Below, one piece after another: positions 47,085 through 60,039 of a stretch of 64,000 bases of DNA (position 1 is the first letter of the stretch; every line of letters starts with the position of its first letter). Under the pieces are notes generated by a model. The model saw only the letters and a program-made list of their open reading frames with translations, had not been told where the DNA came from and ran no database searches. The translations under genes were made by a program, and so were the position numbers. The stretch lies in NCBI GenBank assembly GCA_025506515.1, contig CM046447.1, positions 84,944,248-85,008,247 on the forward strand, in the 5' to 3' direction. Source of the stretch: Flaveria trinervia. Lineage: Eukaryota; Streptophyta; Magnoliopsida; Asterales; Asteraceae.

Positions 47085-47723
47085 TGTAAAAGTGAAGGTA
47101 AATCAGTTTGAGTTTGGGTGAATTTGGAAGCAAGGAAACTTTTAGGGCTATAAAATTGTGGTAAGAAGATGAGAGTGAACAGTCGGGATTATTTGAAAGA
47201 GGGTGGAATGGCTATAAAGTGTTAGGATAAGGTGAAATGACAGTTTAGTGGATGAAGTGACAGTGAAGGTAAGGTTTAATTCAGTTAAATAATCTAACAT
47301 CATTAACAAAATCTTTGCTTTTTATAGTGCGGGGCCCAAGAGATTTTCGTTACACAGTAAAATCTCTCATCCGAATATAAAACATTTCCGAAGGTAATTT
47401 TTCTTCCAAAAGCAATTCCTATTTCCGAAGGTAAAGTTTACTTTCGAGAGTAGAGATTGCTTTCCGAAGGGAGAAATTTTTGTAAGCTTCGGATGTAGAT
47501 CTGATATGAAATCAATCGCTTCTTCCGAGACTAAAAAATCTTCCGAGAAGAAAATTTTCCATGGAGAAATTCTTCTTTGGAAGATATGAAGATAACTTCC
47601 GAGGGTTAATTTCTCTTTGGAAGAAATTTATACTTAGAAAATTTCAGAGGGATCTTTTGTAACAGGGCTTAAATTGTATTGAAATAAGACATTACATATT
47701 AAAAGGTTTTCAAAAGAGGTAAG
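47085..47723 (-). repeat. Spacer of element G with TTCCGAAGG words
   Basis: This lies between the pol stop and the extra-ORF ATG on the minus strand. Words related to F's palindrome (TTTCCGAAGG, CTTCCGAG, CTTCGGATG) recur over 47385-47655, but only weakly as hairpins. At 47210-47221 the minus strand reads CACTTTATAGCC, at the place where F has its TATA box; both are followed by a pyrimidine-rich stretch with TCTTTCAA. No gene is seen. Confidence 0.6.
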
Positions 47724-50700
47724 TTAATCAATGTTTATCATCCCAATAGTTGTTATAAGATACTTAAATCTTTGTTCATCAAAAGCTTTGGTGAATAGAT
47801 CAGCATATTGTTCATTTGAATCAACTTTGACTAGCTTAATCAGATTTTTCTCATGAATATCTCTAATGAAATGGTACCTGATGTCAATATGCTTTGTCTT
47901 GGAGTGCTTCACCAGATTTTTAGTTTTGGAGATAACACTGTTGTTGTCAATATGGATAGGAGTACTCATAAAGTTGAATCCATAGTCTAACATCTGGTTC
48001 CAAATCCACAGCAACTGAGCACAGTAGCTAGTAGCAGCAATGTATTCAGCTTCAGCAGTTGATGTAGAGACACAAGATTGTTTCTTGCATTGCCATGAGA
48101 TGATCCTTCCACCAAGAAATTGAAATCCTCCTGATGTTGATTTCTTGTCAATGTTGCAGCCACCATAGTCACTGTCAGAGTATCCATAGAGATTAAAATC
48201 ACTATTTTTTGGATACCTGAGACCTAATTTAGGTGCTCCTTTGAGGTATCTGAGGATTCTCCTTGCAGTAGTTAGGTGAGACACCTTTGGAGCATCCTGA
48301 TATCTTGCACATATGCAAGTTGCAAATATAATATCAAGTCTACTGGATGTAAGATAAAACAGAGACCCAATAATCGCCCTATACTGATGTTGATCGGTAT
48401 CCTCCCCCTCAAGGTCAGGACAAAGATTATGGTTTCTGGGTATGGGTGTCTTGGCTGGCTTGCAATCTTTCATCTCAGATCTCTCTAAGATGTCATTGAA
48501 ATACTTGGATTGATTAATGAAGAAGCCTTCCTTTAGTTGCTTCACTTGAATTCCAAGGAAAAAGTCCATTTTTCCTATAGAACTCATCTCAAACTTCTTC
48601 TTCATAATGCTTTCAAAGTCTTTGCACATTTGGTCATTTGAAGAGCCATATATGATGTCATCAACATAGACTTGAACAAGCAAAATATCCTTACCAGACT
48701 TCTTTATGAATAAAGCCTTGTTAATGGTTCCTCTGGGGTAGCCATTCTTAAGGAGAAACTAAGTCAAAGTCTCTTACCATAGCCTTGGTGCTTGATGTAG
48801 CCCATATAGAGCTTTATCTAATTTGCACACATAGTGTGGGTGTTGTGGGTCTTCAAATCCTAGAGGTTGGCACACGTATACTTCCCCATCTATATCCCCA
48901 TATAGAAAGGCACACTTGACATCAAGCTGGTAGACAATAAAGTTCTTGGAAGCAGCATAAGCAAGGAAGATCCTAACTACCTCAAGTCTTGCAACAGGTG
49001 CAAAGACCTCAGTATAATCAATTGCTTCCTCTTGAGTGTATCCTTGAACTACTAGTCTTGCCTTGTTCTTGATGATCAAGCCTCTGTCATCTCTTTTGTT
49101 CTTGAAAACCCATTTAGTCAGCTCCTCTTGCATTGATTTAATCCAACTACTATCCTTCAAGGCATCTTCCACCTTCTAGGGTTCCATCTGGGATAAGAAG
49201 CATGAGTACAAGCAGTCATTCCCATGATAAGTCTTCCCTCTTGTTCGCACACCTTCAGAGACATCCCCAATGATGTTTTTAGCTGGATGAGTATTGTGAA
49301 TCCGTAAACGAGGAATCACTTCCTATTGCAAAGATAAGTCCGGATTGGACATATTTTGCTCAGGAACAAGAACACTTTGTCTAGCTGTTGTTTCAAGTTC
49401 ATTTAATGAGGACTGACTGAATGAAAGAGAAACATCATTAATGGTCGGTTGTGAAGTTGCATTAATAGTCACATGTTCCTTCAAAATGCTACCTCCCTTA
49501 GCTTGGTGTTATGTTGGATCACCTGATGAGTTTTGAGGATCAGCAGGTGATTCACTGGTTGAAGCTTCACTATTCCTAGATATGGTTATACTTTCTGATC
49601 TGTGAATAGTGGGAGTTTGATTTGTTGCATGTCTTGGAGAACTTGGAAGAGGTCTGGGTAGCTCAAACAGTTGATCAGCGTCAGTAGCGGCATCAATTTG
49701 AGCACCTGTTCCAACTGAAACATTCTCACAAGAAGGTTTAGAATAGTTTGGAAACAATTCTATATCAAAGATATGATCAGGGCCATTCCCCCTAACACAA
49801 GGAGTGTGCTCATTAACAACTATATTGGATGACTCCTCGAATTGTTGATTCTTAATGTTGTATACTCTATAAGCTTTAGAGCTAGAAGAGTATCCAACAA
49901 AGATAGCATCATCCAAGTTTTTAGCAAATTTTGCTAAATTGTCCTTTGTGTTAAGTATGGTACACCTACTACCAAAGGACATTAGAAAGCAATGAACGGT
50001 GGCCTCTTGTTCCATAGCTCAGAAGGGGTTTTTCCATGTGGCTTAACTACAAGAACTATGTTCTGCACATAGCATGCAGTGTTGACTGCCTCTGCCCAGA
50101 ATGTAAGAGGTAGTTTGGAATCAGCTAACATAGTTCGAGCCGTCTCAATAAGTGTCTTGTTCCTCCTCTCAGCAACACCATTTTGTTGAGGAGTTCTGGG
50201 AGCACTATATTGTCTGGCAATCCTTTTTGAGTTATAGAATGAGTCAAGAACGAAGTTCTTAAACTCAGTCCTTTGATCACTTCTAATACCCTTAACCTTG
50301 TGATCAGTTTGATTTTTATTTTAAGAATAAAAGATTTTAATGTTTTAGCAGTTTCATCATTAATTCTTAAAAAGAATACCCATGTAAATCTTGTAAAATC
50401 ATCAACTATCACAAGGTAGTATGATTTCCTTCCAATGCTCATTATAATTATGGGACCAAAAAGATCCATGTGCAATAAGTGTAATGGAGTAGTGATGGAG
50501 TTAACACTTTTGGATTTATGAGAGGTCCTGTGTTGCTTCCCTTTTAGGCATGCAACACAGTTCTCTTTGCAAAAAAGTTCCTTTTTACGCAAACCATGTA
50601 CCAAGTTATTTTTAGCCAATTTATTCATTGTCTTAAAATTTACATGACACATACGTTTATGCCAAAGTGTTGACTATCACCATCATCTTTGGAAAGAAAG

Positions 50701-51121
50701 CATGATACTTCACCCATTGGGGAAGCATTTTTCATATCCAACTTATACATATCCCCTTTCCTAGGAGATCTAAGAAGCACCAATTCTGGAGGAATTGTCA
50801 TCCCTGGTTTGAGGATAATGCACTCATGCTCTGTGAAAAGCATTTGGTGCTTTTGATCACAGAACTGAGAAACACTTAACAAATTGTGTTCAAGCTGTTT
50901 GACAAAGTTAACTTTGTCATCCCTCTGCCAGAAATATATCCTCCAGCCTCACCTCCAAATTGGACATGACCTCCATCATAGTGTTGAAACTGTTGAAGGA
51001 GAAATCTGTTCCCTGTCATGTGCCTGGAGCATCCACTGTCTACAATCCAGACATCGTTGTTCTTGTCATATGGATGTCCCTGCACATAAGATGAGATTAT
51101 TAGTTTTGATTGGAAACCCAA
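47724..51121 (-). pseudogene. Pol of element G (protease, integrase, RT, RNase H)
   Basis: On the minus strand, the protease at 51121-50876 reads WIVDSGCSRHMTGNR, the canonical active site. The GAG-pre-integrase domain is at 50650-50500 (CVACLKGKQHRTSH). The integrase core follows (VDDFTRFTWVFFLR), with a frame change near 50310. The integrase tail is at 50015-49509, the RT N-terminal part at 49172-48774 (GLIIKNKARLVVQGYTQEEA), and an intact 319-codon frame at 48683-47724 with YVDDIIYGSS and RNase H (DSDYGGC, STAEAEYIA) ends with the normal stop. Frame breaks lie near 50320, 50100, 49500-49170 and 48770-48690. Confidence 0.87.
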
Positions 51122-53723
51122 GCCTTGTTGGTCTTGGGTTCTTCAAATGATAGTGACATAATTGAACCAAAAGTTAAGCATGGGAGTTCAATGGATGTCT
51201 TTGAAGAAGAGGTTTGGGCCGTAGCATCTTCCTTGATCTTCCAATCCATCCTTTGGTTGATCATGGAGGATGAGCTTGTTGACACTTTTGCAGCTTGGCA
51301 TTCTTCCGAAGCTTCTTTCTTTTCGGAAGAAACCTTCACCACCTTTTCTTCCGAGGCAGTCTTCTTCTAGGATGGTTTCAAGGGAGCTTTCTTGTTGTTC
51401 CGAACTTTAGTAGCTTGTGTTTCCGAAGCTATTTTCCCTTCGGAAGAAAAAGTTTCTTTCGAAGACAACCTAGCTTCAGAAACTAGCTTTCCCTTTTTCA
51501 TCACTTGGACCATCTGATAAGGTCCAAACGAGAAACCTTCCTTGACTCCTTCTTTTCTAACATTATTTGCATAGTGTGTGCTAGCAGGATTGTAATAACA
51601 ATATTTAGCCACGTGGTTTTGCAGACCAAACATGATGCATGTAATGTTAGTCTTTTGGGAGCTTGTAGGTTGCTATTTCTTAGTCTTTCTCTCTTGGTCA
51701 ACAACCTTTCCCTTAAACTTCTGATCCTTTGGTGGGACAGGAGTGCTGGTATTACAATTCTTTCCTGAATCAGAAGTACCTATCACCTGCAATCCAGCTA
51801 AGATAAAGACACCTTTCTGTTTTGGGTCAATCTTCAGCTTAGACTCAGCCACTTTCTTGGCAGTTCTTCTAGCAGCTTTAGCTCTGCTTCTATTGGTATT
51901 GGTGGTTAGGGTTTGATCTTCACTGGGAGAGGTGGGTACATTTACCTGTTCCTTCCCTGTGGTGGCCACTATTGTTGCTTCATCCTTCAACTGTAGTGAA
52001 GAAGGGTTAGCAGTTGGAACCTATTTCTCTTTAGTACCACATCTAGGTTGTCTTATTGACTCATAAGAATATGGTGGAGAATTTCATTAGTCCCCAACCC
52101 TCCTTTGTTCTAATAACAGTGTTTGGAGTGGGAGGATGATGCAAAAATAGCTTGGAAGTTCTACTCAGAACTAACATGCTTCCTGGCTTGAGACTCAGCA
52201 ATTACAAGCTGGGCTTAAGCCTCAGACAATTTGGATATTAGATCCTTTATTTGAGTCTTGTAGTTGGTGTGTTCATGTTTTAATAGGGACACAGTTTTCT
52301 CTAACTCCTCAATTTTCTTTTGATAGTCAGATTTAGCCCTTTTAAAATCAGACTTTAAGATATTTAAAGACTCAATATTAGGTCTAATTTGCATATTGAT
52401 ATAATTTAACCTTACCTATACAGGCAGGAGTACAGAGATGTTCATATACCTAGTTATCATCTGTTCCGGCCATGAGAGCTTGAGCAGGAGTCACATCCTG
52501 AACCATGAAGCTCCAGTCAACTTCTTGAGCCATTGCAGCTATTTCAATTGACTTTCCAGTGGGCTTTGAGGTTGAGGGATGTGTGGAGGTCTGTGGGGTT
52601 CCCGGATTGGTCTTGGGAGCCTTGCATTCCCTTGAAAAGTGACCAAGTTGGTTACAGTTGTAACATTTTTCCTTGGTCTTGTCAAACCCAAACTTGCTAG
52701 TAGTTGGGTTTTGAGGGAATTGCCTTCCAATTCCTTAAAGAACTTCTTCGCTCTATAGGTTAAAAGAGCCATCTGTTGGATGATGTCCACATACTCTACA
52801 TCGTCTAGACTAAAACACTCTAGATCATCAAAACAATATTGAAAATCACCAGAGTGCCCACTTCCTTAGACAAAGGCACAAGTGTCCTGAAAGGAGTTGT
52901 GCTGAGCCTGTTAAGACCTTGGAGTCTCGGAAAAGTGATGTAAGGTCTAGAGGAGTAGGATGGTTGTTGGTTGTATGTCAGGTATTGCTGAGGTTGTGGG
53001 GGTACTGAGCCTTCAGCAACCATTAAAGCGTTGCTAGTAGGAAGACTCGGTCTGCTTGTTTGGTGGCCCTTCTTACTCTCCATCTCCAACTAGTATCCAT
53101 CAAGGATGACGTAGAGTTCAGTCATGGTAATAGTGTTCAAGTTCTCTGTCCTCTTGATAGAGACACAGTAGAATGCCACTCATTTGGAAGAGCACTCATG
53201 AACTTTCTTGAGAGATCTCTGAGTTCAGGAGTGATCTTCATAGACTATAGTGAAGAAATAAGATCCATGTACCTGAAATACTGCTGGCTGAGGGTCTCTC
53301 CAGCAATATAAGTGAAGTTCTCGAACTGCTGCTTTAGTGAGTCCTTCTTTGAGTCGTTGGAGCTTGAATACATCTGAGCAAGTGCATCAAACAATTCCTT
53401 AGTAGACTTATAATGCTCAAACCCCACCATGATGGATTTGGGTCTTGCAGTCATCAGAATAGTCATACCATTGTTGTTGATGTCCATTTTCTTTCTATCT
53501 TCTTCAAAATAATCTCTAGCGGCCTTTTCTATCATGGCACCATTTCCACCAGGTGATGCCACCTTTGGTTTATACGGGCTGTTTACAATGGAGTTCCACA
53601 TTTTGATGTCTTGGTATCTGATGAAGCTTCCATTCTTTTGCTCCAAGACCTGAAGTTTTCAGGAGTAATGATAGGAGCTTTGGTCATGGTTCCCAGCTCT
53701 ACTTTGAATTTGTTAAGGGCCAT
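51122..53723 (-). pseudogene. Gag of element G
   Basis: ATG at 53723 (MALNKFKVELGTM) is followed by the UBN2-type domain (53646-53245: STKELFDALAQMY, ETLSQQYFRYMDL). An intact CCHC knuckle is at 52624-52665 (CYNCNQLGHFSREC). A coiled coil is at about 52430-52230, and a Lys-rich tail with CTTCCGAAG/CTTCGGAAG words lies at 51300-51470. Several frame changes (near 53245, 52820, 52700 and 52030) make it a pseudogene. It would package element RNA. Confidence 0.8.
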
Positions 53724-53798
53724 TTTTGTGAGAGTTGTAAGGAGGAGTGAAAAACAGGTTGATTTGGATGGTTAGATCACACAATCAAGAGCCTAAGA

Positions 53799-53810
53799 GC
53801 TCTGATACCA
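53799..53810 (-). other. Primer binding site of element G
   Basis: TGGTATCAGAGC on the minus strand, two bases from the LTR end, a perfect initiator Met-tRNA complement. Confidence 0.9.
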
Positions 53811-53812
53811 AT

Positions 53813-54467
53813 TGCAGGATCAGTTTGTGTCACTAAACACATGGTTTTCTCTCAAACTCACTTAACCAACACTCTCGATGAGAGCAGAATCTTTAAGAGC
53901 TTATAACAATATAATAAGTAGTAACAGAACACAAGAAGTAATTTTCAAGGTACTTGCATATATTGCTTCTTAACTCAAATATTACAAGACTTTGCCAAGC
54001 ATGTTCTTATGAGTTACAATGAGAGACTATATATAATACTACCTACAGCTGGATATACTTTGATACCAGCTGGAATCTTATAACTAAAGCAAATATTACA
54101 AAGCTATAGTTTAAGGTATCTCAGATAAGACTTTATCTGAGATATGGTAGCCAGGACATGTCCCTGACTTACCTTTTGTCACCAACTAAAGTTGGTAACT
54201 TGTACTAACATAAAAAGGTGACAGTGGAATAAAGTATGGTCAATTACATGGCTCTTTAAGAAAATGTCATGCAGTATCAGAGGTCTGTAGCGGAGTGTCA
54301 CAGACCATACTTATGTCCATTGGTTCATAGCAGTGTCTTCTGATGTATAAATGGCTTCGGAAGAACAAGTACTTCCGAAGCCACTTATACTTTGGAAGAT
54401 GCTGCTTCTTTCGAGGCTTGAGAACTTCTTTTTTCTTGATACTATGGAAGTAGTCTTCTGACCGGAA
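53813..54467 (-). repeat. 5' LTR of element G (outer edge uncertain)
   Basis: The minus strand ends CTGATCCTGCA at 53813, like F. The TATA box (minus, TATATATAG) is at 54027-54035. Words GCTTCGGAAG and CTTCCGAAGC at 54353-54382 form an inverted pair. It shares only patches with F's LTR (CCAGCTGG..CAAAGTATA..AGCTGTAGG). The outer edge near 54467 shows no clear TG, so the LTR may be slightly truncated there. Beyond it is gypsy gag. Confidence 0.7.
54117..54144 (-). repeat. Perfect 11-bp inverted repeat in the LTR of G
   Basis: TATCTCAGATA and TATCTGAGATA flank a 6-nt loop (AGACTT). On the minus strand it lies about 85 bp upstream of the TATA box. It could be a protein-binding palindrome or RNA hairpin. 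Confidence 0.75.
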
Positions 54468-57400
54468 TTAGAATGGAAAAAAGTTTGGTTGGGGTGGTGC
54501 CCCAACGAGTAACAAGAAGGCACGGGGGGATGATCGCCGCGAGGTCACCCCTCGTCCGGGGTTGAAGAGGTGTGGGAAATGCGGGAATGAGCATTTGGGA
54601 GAATGCAAATGGGGGTTAAACATTTACTTCAAGTGTGGGAAACCTGGTCATATGGCTAGAGATTGTGGGTTATGAGGTGTTTCAATTGTGGGGAAAGTCG
54701 ACACATGAGTAGGGACTGTAGAAAGCCAAGGGCTGAGAGTTCGAGGATGAAGAAGACTGGAGGAGGAGGACTGAGGGCGAGCGCCAGAGCGTTTATGATG
54801 ACGCAGGAGGAGGCTAGGACAGACCCTGATATTGTGTTAGGTACGTTTCTAGTAAACCAAACTTTAGGCTCTGTGTTATTCGATTCTGGTGTTAGTAAAA
54901 GTTTTATTTCCGCTGCTTTCTGTGCTAAACTGCCTGTTACTAGTAGGAGTGTTGAAGCGCCCTTTGATGTAGAAACTGTCATAGGTAAGTCTACAAGGAT
55001 TTATGAGATGGTAGAAGGTTGTGATGTGGAACTAGAAGGTTATAAGTTTCCAGTTAGACCATTCGTGATGACCTTAGGTGGTTTTGATGTGGTTCTTGGG
55101 ATGGATTGGTTAGAGGAATACGAGGCAAACATTGTGTGTCAAAAGAAAATGATTCGTTTAAAACTGCCTAATGGGAGTGTGGTGACAGTTTATGGGGATT
55201 GGGTCGTGGCGATCCCGAAAGTAATCTCAATGGCGGTTACGGGAAAGTGCATGAGGCGGGGATGTAGCGCCTACTTGGCCGATGTAAAGGACGTGGATAC
55301 ACAAACACCACAACGGTTTGATGTACCAGTTGTGTGTGACTTTCCGGACATGTTCCAAGAATACTTACCAGGAGTGCCACCTGACCGAGAGATCAAGTTT
55401 CAGATTGATTTGATACTAGGTGCCCAACCTGTTGCCAAGGCACCGTATCGTTTGGCTCTGACTGAGATGAAAGAGTCGATGGAGCAATTGCAAGAGCTGC
55501 TCGATAAGGGGTTTATTAGGCCAAGTATCTCTCCTTGGGGTGCTCCGGTCTTATTCGTGAAGAAGAAAGACGGTAGCATGAGGGTGTGTATCGACTACCA
55601 TGAGCTGAATAAGTTGACAATAAAGAACCGATACCCGTTACCGAGAATTGATGATTTGTTTGATCAACTTGAAGGTGCCAGTTGGTTCTCGATGATAGAC
55701 CTTCGATCTGCTTATCCTCAACAGAAGGTTAAGGAGCAAGACATTCCTAAAGCAGCTTTTCGCACGTGTTATGGTCACTACGAATTCCTAGTTATGTCAT
55801 TTGGGTTGACCAAAGTGCCAGCTGCTTTTATGGATCTGACGAATTGAGTGTGTCGGTCGATGTTGGATAAATCAGTGATTGTGTTTATCGATGATATCTT
55901 GATTTAATCCAAGAATGAGAAGGAGCATGCCGGTCACATTCGGGAGGTGTTGGAGACGTTGAGAAGGGAGAAATTGTATGCTAAAATCTCTAAGTGCGCG
56001 TTCTGGTTGCGCGAATTTCAGTTTTTGGGTCATGTAGTGAATCCGAAGGGGATTATGGTGGATTCACCAAAGGTGGAGGCGGTGATGCAATGGAATTCTT
56101 CAAAGAAGCCATTCGAGATTCGTAGTTTCTTGGGTTTGGTGGGCTACTACAAAAGATTCATTCAAGACTTCTCTAAGATCGCTTCTCCACTAACCAAGTT
56201 GCCCCGAAAAGATGTAAAGTTTGTATGGCGTCAAGCTCAATAGAAGGCGTTCGAGGAGTTAAAGGCGAGGTTGACTCAGGCTCCTGTTCTGTCATTACCC
56301 GATGGAAGTGAAGAGCTGGTGGTTTATTCTGAAGCTTCCTACTCGGAGTTGGGGTGTGTGTTAATTCAGAGGGGAAGAGTTATAGCCTATGCATCCCGAC
56401 AGTTGAAGGTTCATGAGGTTATTACCCTACTCATGATCTGGAGCTAGCAGTTGTGGTCTTCGCATTAAAGATTTGGAGGCACTACCTGTACGGGACGAAG
56501 TGCACCATATTCACTTACCAAAAGAGCATGAAGTACTTCTTCGAGCAGGGGGACCTGAACATGAGCCAGAGGAGATGGTTGGAGCTCATAACAGATTATG
56601 ATTGCGAGATCCATTACCATCTGGGTAAGGCCAACGTGGTGGCGGATGCCCTTAGCCGAAAGGATAGACCCTAGCCGATTTGGGTGAAAGCTTACCATCT
56701 GATCATGACCTCTGATGTGATGAAGCAAGTCAAAGAGTTTCAAGATGAGGCATTGAAAAAAGATCATCTTAACTCCGAAAGAATGAGAGGTCTGCTTGCG
56801 GAATTGGGTGAAAACACACTTGGTGTTAGAACCCGATTTGGACAAATGTGGATTCCTCTTTTTGGGGATCTACGTGTGAAGATCATGGATGAAGCTCATA
56901 AGACTCGATACTCTATTCATCCTGGTGCTACAAAGATGTACAAGGACATGAAGAAAGATTATTGGTAGCCGGGTATGAAGCGTGATGTGGTGGAGTACGT
57001 GAGTAAATGCCATATTTGTTTACAATTGAAAGCCGAGCATCAGAAGCCGTATGGGAAGATCCAACCTTTGGATATACTGGAATGGAAGAGGGAGGACATC
57101 ACCATGGATTTCATTACGAAGCTACCACATACCTTGAAAGGGTATGAGGCTATAAGGGTGATCGTCGATCGTTTGACGACTTCCTACCAATTCGCCAGAC
57201 ATATTCATCCAAGAGGTTGGTGGATCTGTTCATTAAAGAGATTGTAACTCGTCATGGTGTACCAGTGTCTATTGTGTCTGATCATGCACTCGGTTTACAT
57301 CCAAATTTTGGAAGAAATTACATGATGCGATGGGGACGAGGTTACATATTAGCATGGCTTATCACCCTCAAACAGATGCTCAGTCGGAAAGGATCATTTA

Positions 57401-58136
57401 GAGGTTGGAGGATATGCTTCGTGCATGTGTCATCAATTTTGGAGGAAGTTGGGATGACCACTTACCGTTAGCTGAGTTCTCATATAGCAACAGCTATCAT
57501 GCCAGTATTGGTATGCCCCCTTATGAAATGCTATATGGTAGGAGATGTAAAACACTCGTCTGTTGGGGTGATATTGGTCAGAAGAAGTTAGGGAGCGTCG
57601 AGTTGATCGAGGCTACGACTGAGAAGCTTGAAAAGATCAAAGCCTTCATGAAGGCAGCAAAAGATAGGCAAAGGTCGTAAGCTAATAAACGATGTAGATC
57701 TATTGAGTTCCAGGTGGGTGATAGAGTTATGTTGAAAGTCTCACCTTGGAAGGGTATCATCCGGTTCAGAAAGCGGGGAAAGCTGAGCCCAAGGTACATA
57801 GAGCCTTTCTGCATCATTGCTCGAGTAGGAGAGGTAGCCTATAGACTACAGTTACCAGATGCGTTAATTGGAATTCCCTCGACATTCTATGTATCTCATC
57901 TAAGAAAGTGTTTAGCAGATGAAGATATGACTGTACCACTGGAGGATATTGAGGTAGATGAACGGCTAAATTTCGTGGAGAAACCAGTGGCGATCGTTGA
58001 TCGAAAAGAGAAGAGGTTGAGGAATAAAATGGTTCCTCTTGTGCTGGTACAGTGGAAGCACAGGATGGGATCTAAGTCTGCATGGGAGACTAAAGAAGAT
58101 ATCACATAGCATTACCCACGTTTGTTCGAGGAATAA
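54468..58136 (+). pseudogene. Gypsy gag-pol of element Y
   Basis: Gag enters in its C-terminal part with three zinc knuckles: CGKCGNEHLGEC at about 54570, then YFKCGKPGHMARDC (first Cys now Tyr), then intact CFNCGESRHMSRDC at 54678-54719. An intact 394-codon frame (54663-55847) spans protease (LFDSGVSKSF; GMDWL) and RT (GAPVLFVKKKDGS, FRTCYGHYEFLVMSFGL). After a stop the catalytic FIDD box follows at about 55890 and another stop. RNase H (VVYSEASYSE, 56300-56670) has Glu for the usual Asp. Integrase has HHCC (about 56920-57025), IVDRLT, IVSDH and the SERIIQ glutamate region in shifted frames. The tail (57714-58136) has VSHLRKCLADED and a chromodomain-like VPLVLVQW..WETKED. At least eight shifts or stops occur. 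Confidence 0.88.
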
Positions 58137-58162
58137 CAGGTTTTAGGGATGAAACCTAAATA

Positions 58163-58174
58163 AGAGGGTGGACT
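58163..58174 (+). other. Polypurine tract of element Y
   Basis: AGAGGGTGGACT lies between the pol stop and the LTR start TGTAACACCC. Confidence 0.8.
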
Positions 58175-58699
58175 TGTAACACCCGGTTATTTTTTTAGAG
58201 TCAAAGAAAGAAGATTAAGGTGAAGAAAAAGAAAGAAAAATAATGAAAAGCTAATTAACCCAAGTTGAGGGGTTAAAAGTGTCAAAAAGACAAAAAGGAT
58301 TGAAAGTTGGTATAAAGTGGGCATGGCCGCCCACTCTCTTCTTACAACACCCAAAATTCAGACAATTAGAGAGAGAAAGTGCAAATTCAGATTTTCGAAG
58401 AAGAACAAGTGGAAAACTAGAATTCAAGGTAAGAATTCGTGTATTTAAGATGTTCTTAACTAGTTTCATCCTCGGTTGTGTGCTTATGTATGTTGTGTGT
58501 GTTCGATTGTGTGTTTCTAGTGGGTTTCTAGGTGTGAACTTATCGCAACCGGGTTTTGAAGGAAGTCATACCCAAAAGGCTGCTAAGGTGAGTCCTAGAA
58601 CCCCTCTTTTACATGTTTTAATCGAATTTGGGGCTGGAAATGAATGAATGTATGTTTTTATAAAACTGGGTTCATACCCGTATGTATGAATGTGTGTAT
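58175..58699 (+). repeat. 3' LTR of element Y, truncated by Z
   Basis: Starts TGTAACACCCGGTTATTTTT and aligns with the first ~550 bp of D's LTR. At 58700 it switches to the inverted LTR of Z. The last five bases (TGTAT) should be duplicated on Z's far side, outside the window. Confidence 0.85.
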
Positions 58700-59207
58700 T
58701 GTAAGGCCCCATTCTCGAGACGCTTACAGTTAACCAATCATCGCTCATAAAACATATAATTTCGTTAACTTAATAAAAACATTGCAGCAGAAACATTTAA
58801 ACACCCATTTCATTGCATTACAAAAGTTTTTGCAAAATAATACATTGTTATCAAATTACAAAATACATGTTACATTTCAACACAAAAGCATTATAAATCT
58901 GGATGCCATCCAAAAGAGCTGAGTAGTTGCCCCGTGCCATCCTCAGCAACCTTACCTGCCAACTAGAAAATGCATAAAAAGTCAGTGTTGCTGAGTGAGT
59001 TCTAGTTTTATAATAAAACATACTTTACTTTCATTAAAACCGTTCTTTACTTTTGCATGTGATCACACATCATATGTACATATAGATAATGTCATTATTA
59101 TCTTCATCATTCATTCATTAACTTTCATTCGTTCATGCTTTCTTACTTTCATTCATTCATACGTTCATCATTACTTCTTTTCATTCCATCAAAACCATGA
59201 ACTTTAC

Positions 59208-59427
59208 CCCACCGTCATGCATAAAGCGGGTGCTGGGCTGGGGTCTATCATAGACCCCCCGTCATGGCGCACAACAGCCTGGCCACAGTACCTATAGGTA
59301 AATTCAGACGTACCATTTTCATGTGCTATACCCACCGTTATGCATAAAGCGGATACTGGGTCGAGGTCTATCATAGACCCCCCGTCATGGCACACAGCAA
59401 CCTGGCCACAGTATCTATGGTAAGCGA
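59208..59427 (-). repeat. Tandem duplication inside the LTR of Z
   Basis: Two copies, about 123 bp apart, share GCATAAAGCGG, GTCTATCATAGACCCCCC (itself containing GTCTATCATAGAC, a palindrome-like word) and CCTGGCCACAGTA. D has the corresponding duplication at 13104-13304. Confidence 0.8.
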
Positions 59428-60039
59428 CAAAGGTTCTATACAAATGGTCGGTCATAAAGACGGACCACGGTGTGCATCCTTCTAGGGTAGCTAACCTACA
59501 CACCGTTGGACTAACACCCTTCATTGGGTGTGTTCCCACATACAAGGCTTGAAAGACTTACTTTACTTTCTTTCGTTCATTAATGCATGCATTCATTCAT
59601 AATGTTCCTCTTTTGATTATCTTCCACTTTACGTTACATAATACTTTCATTTCATTTATTAACATTCAACGTAAAGCCACGGGAAAATAAACATACAATG
59701 TAAGGAACATCATCATACATGGTCAACATCACATACATGGCATCATACATACATAACATAAATCATACATACCATCATGCATAAGCATCAATCATACATC
59801 ATAACATGCCCATCATAACATCTATGACCTCAAAAAGTCAACTAATATAGCCCCCGGGAACCTCCCAAGTCAAATCCTAGATTTCACATCATCATTATCT
59901 TTATCACCATCTTATATCATTCATGCCCATCACATCATCTTTGACCTCAAAAAGTCAATTTATATAGCCCCCGGGAACATCCCAAGTCAAAGCCTAAATT
60001 TCACTTTTTCCCCAAAAAGTCAGAATAATTTCTAAGTGT

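Larger units (their letters stand above)
44181..54467 (-). mobile_element. Element G: Sirevirus-like copia retrotransposon, 3' end lost
   Basis: Read on the minus strand: LTR (to 53813), primer site, gag, pol, spacer, and most of an extra ORF that is cut at 44180 by H. Its 3' LTR is absent. Pol is only moderately similar to F's. G's right edge interrupts gypsy gag (element Y), which is not seen on its left side because of the deletion scar at 43283. Confidence 0.8.

Noticed and set aside
43357..54467. One complete element with LTRs at 43357-44180 and 53813-54467
   Set aside because: The two LTRs belong to different families, and the left one is followed by its own primer site.
40967..58136. 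D and Y as two halves of one gypsy element
   Set aside because: Both contain protease, RT and integrase, so they are separate copies of one family.
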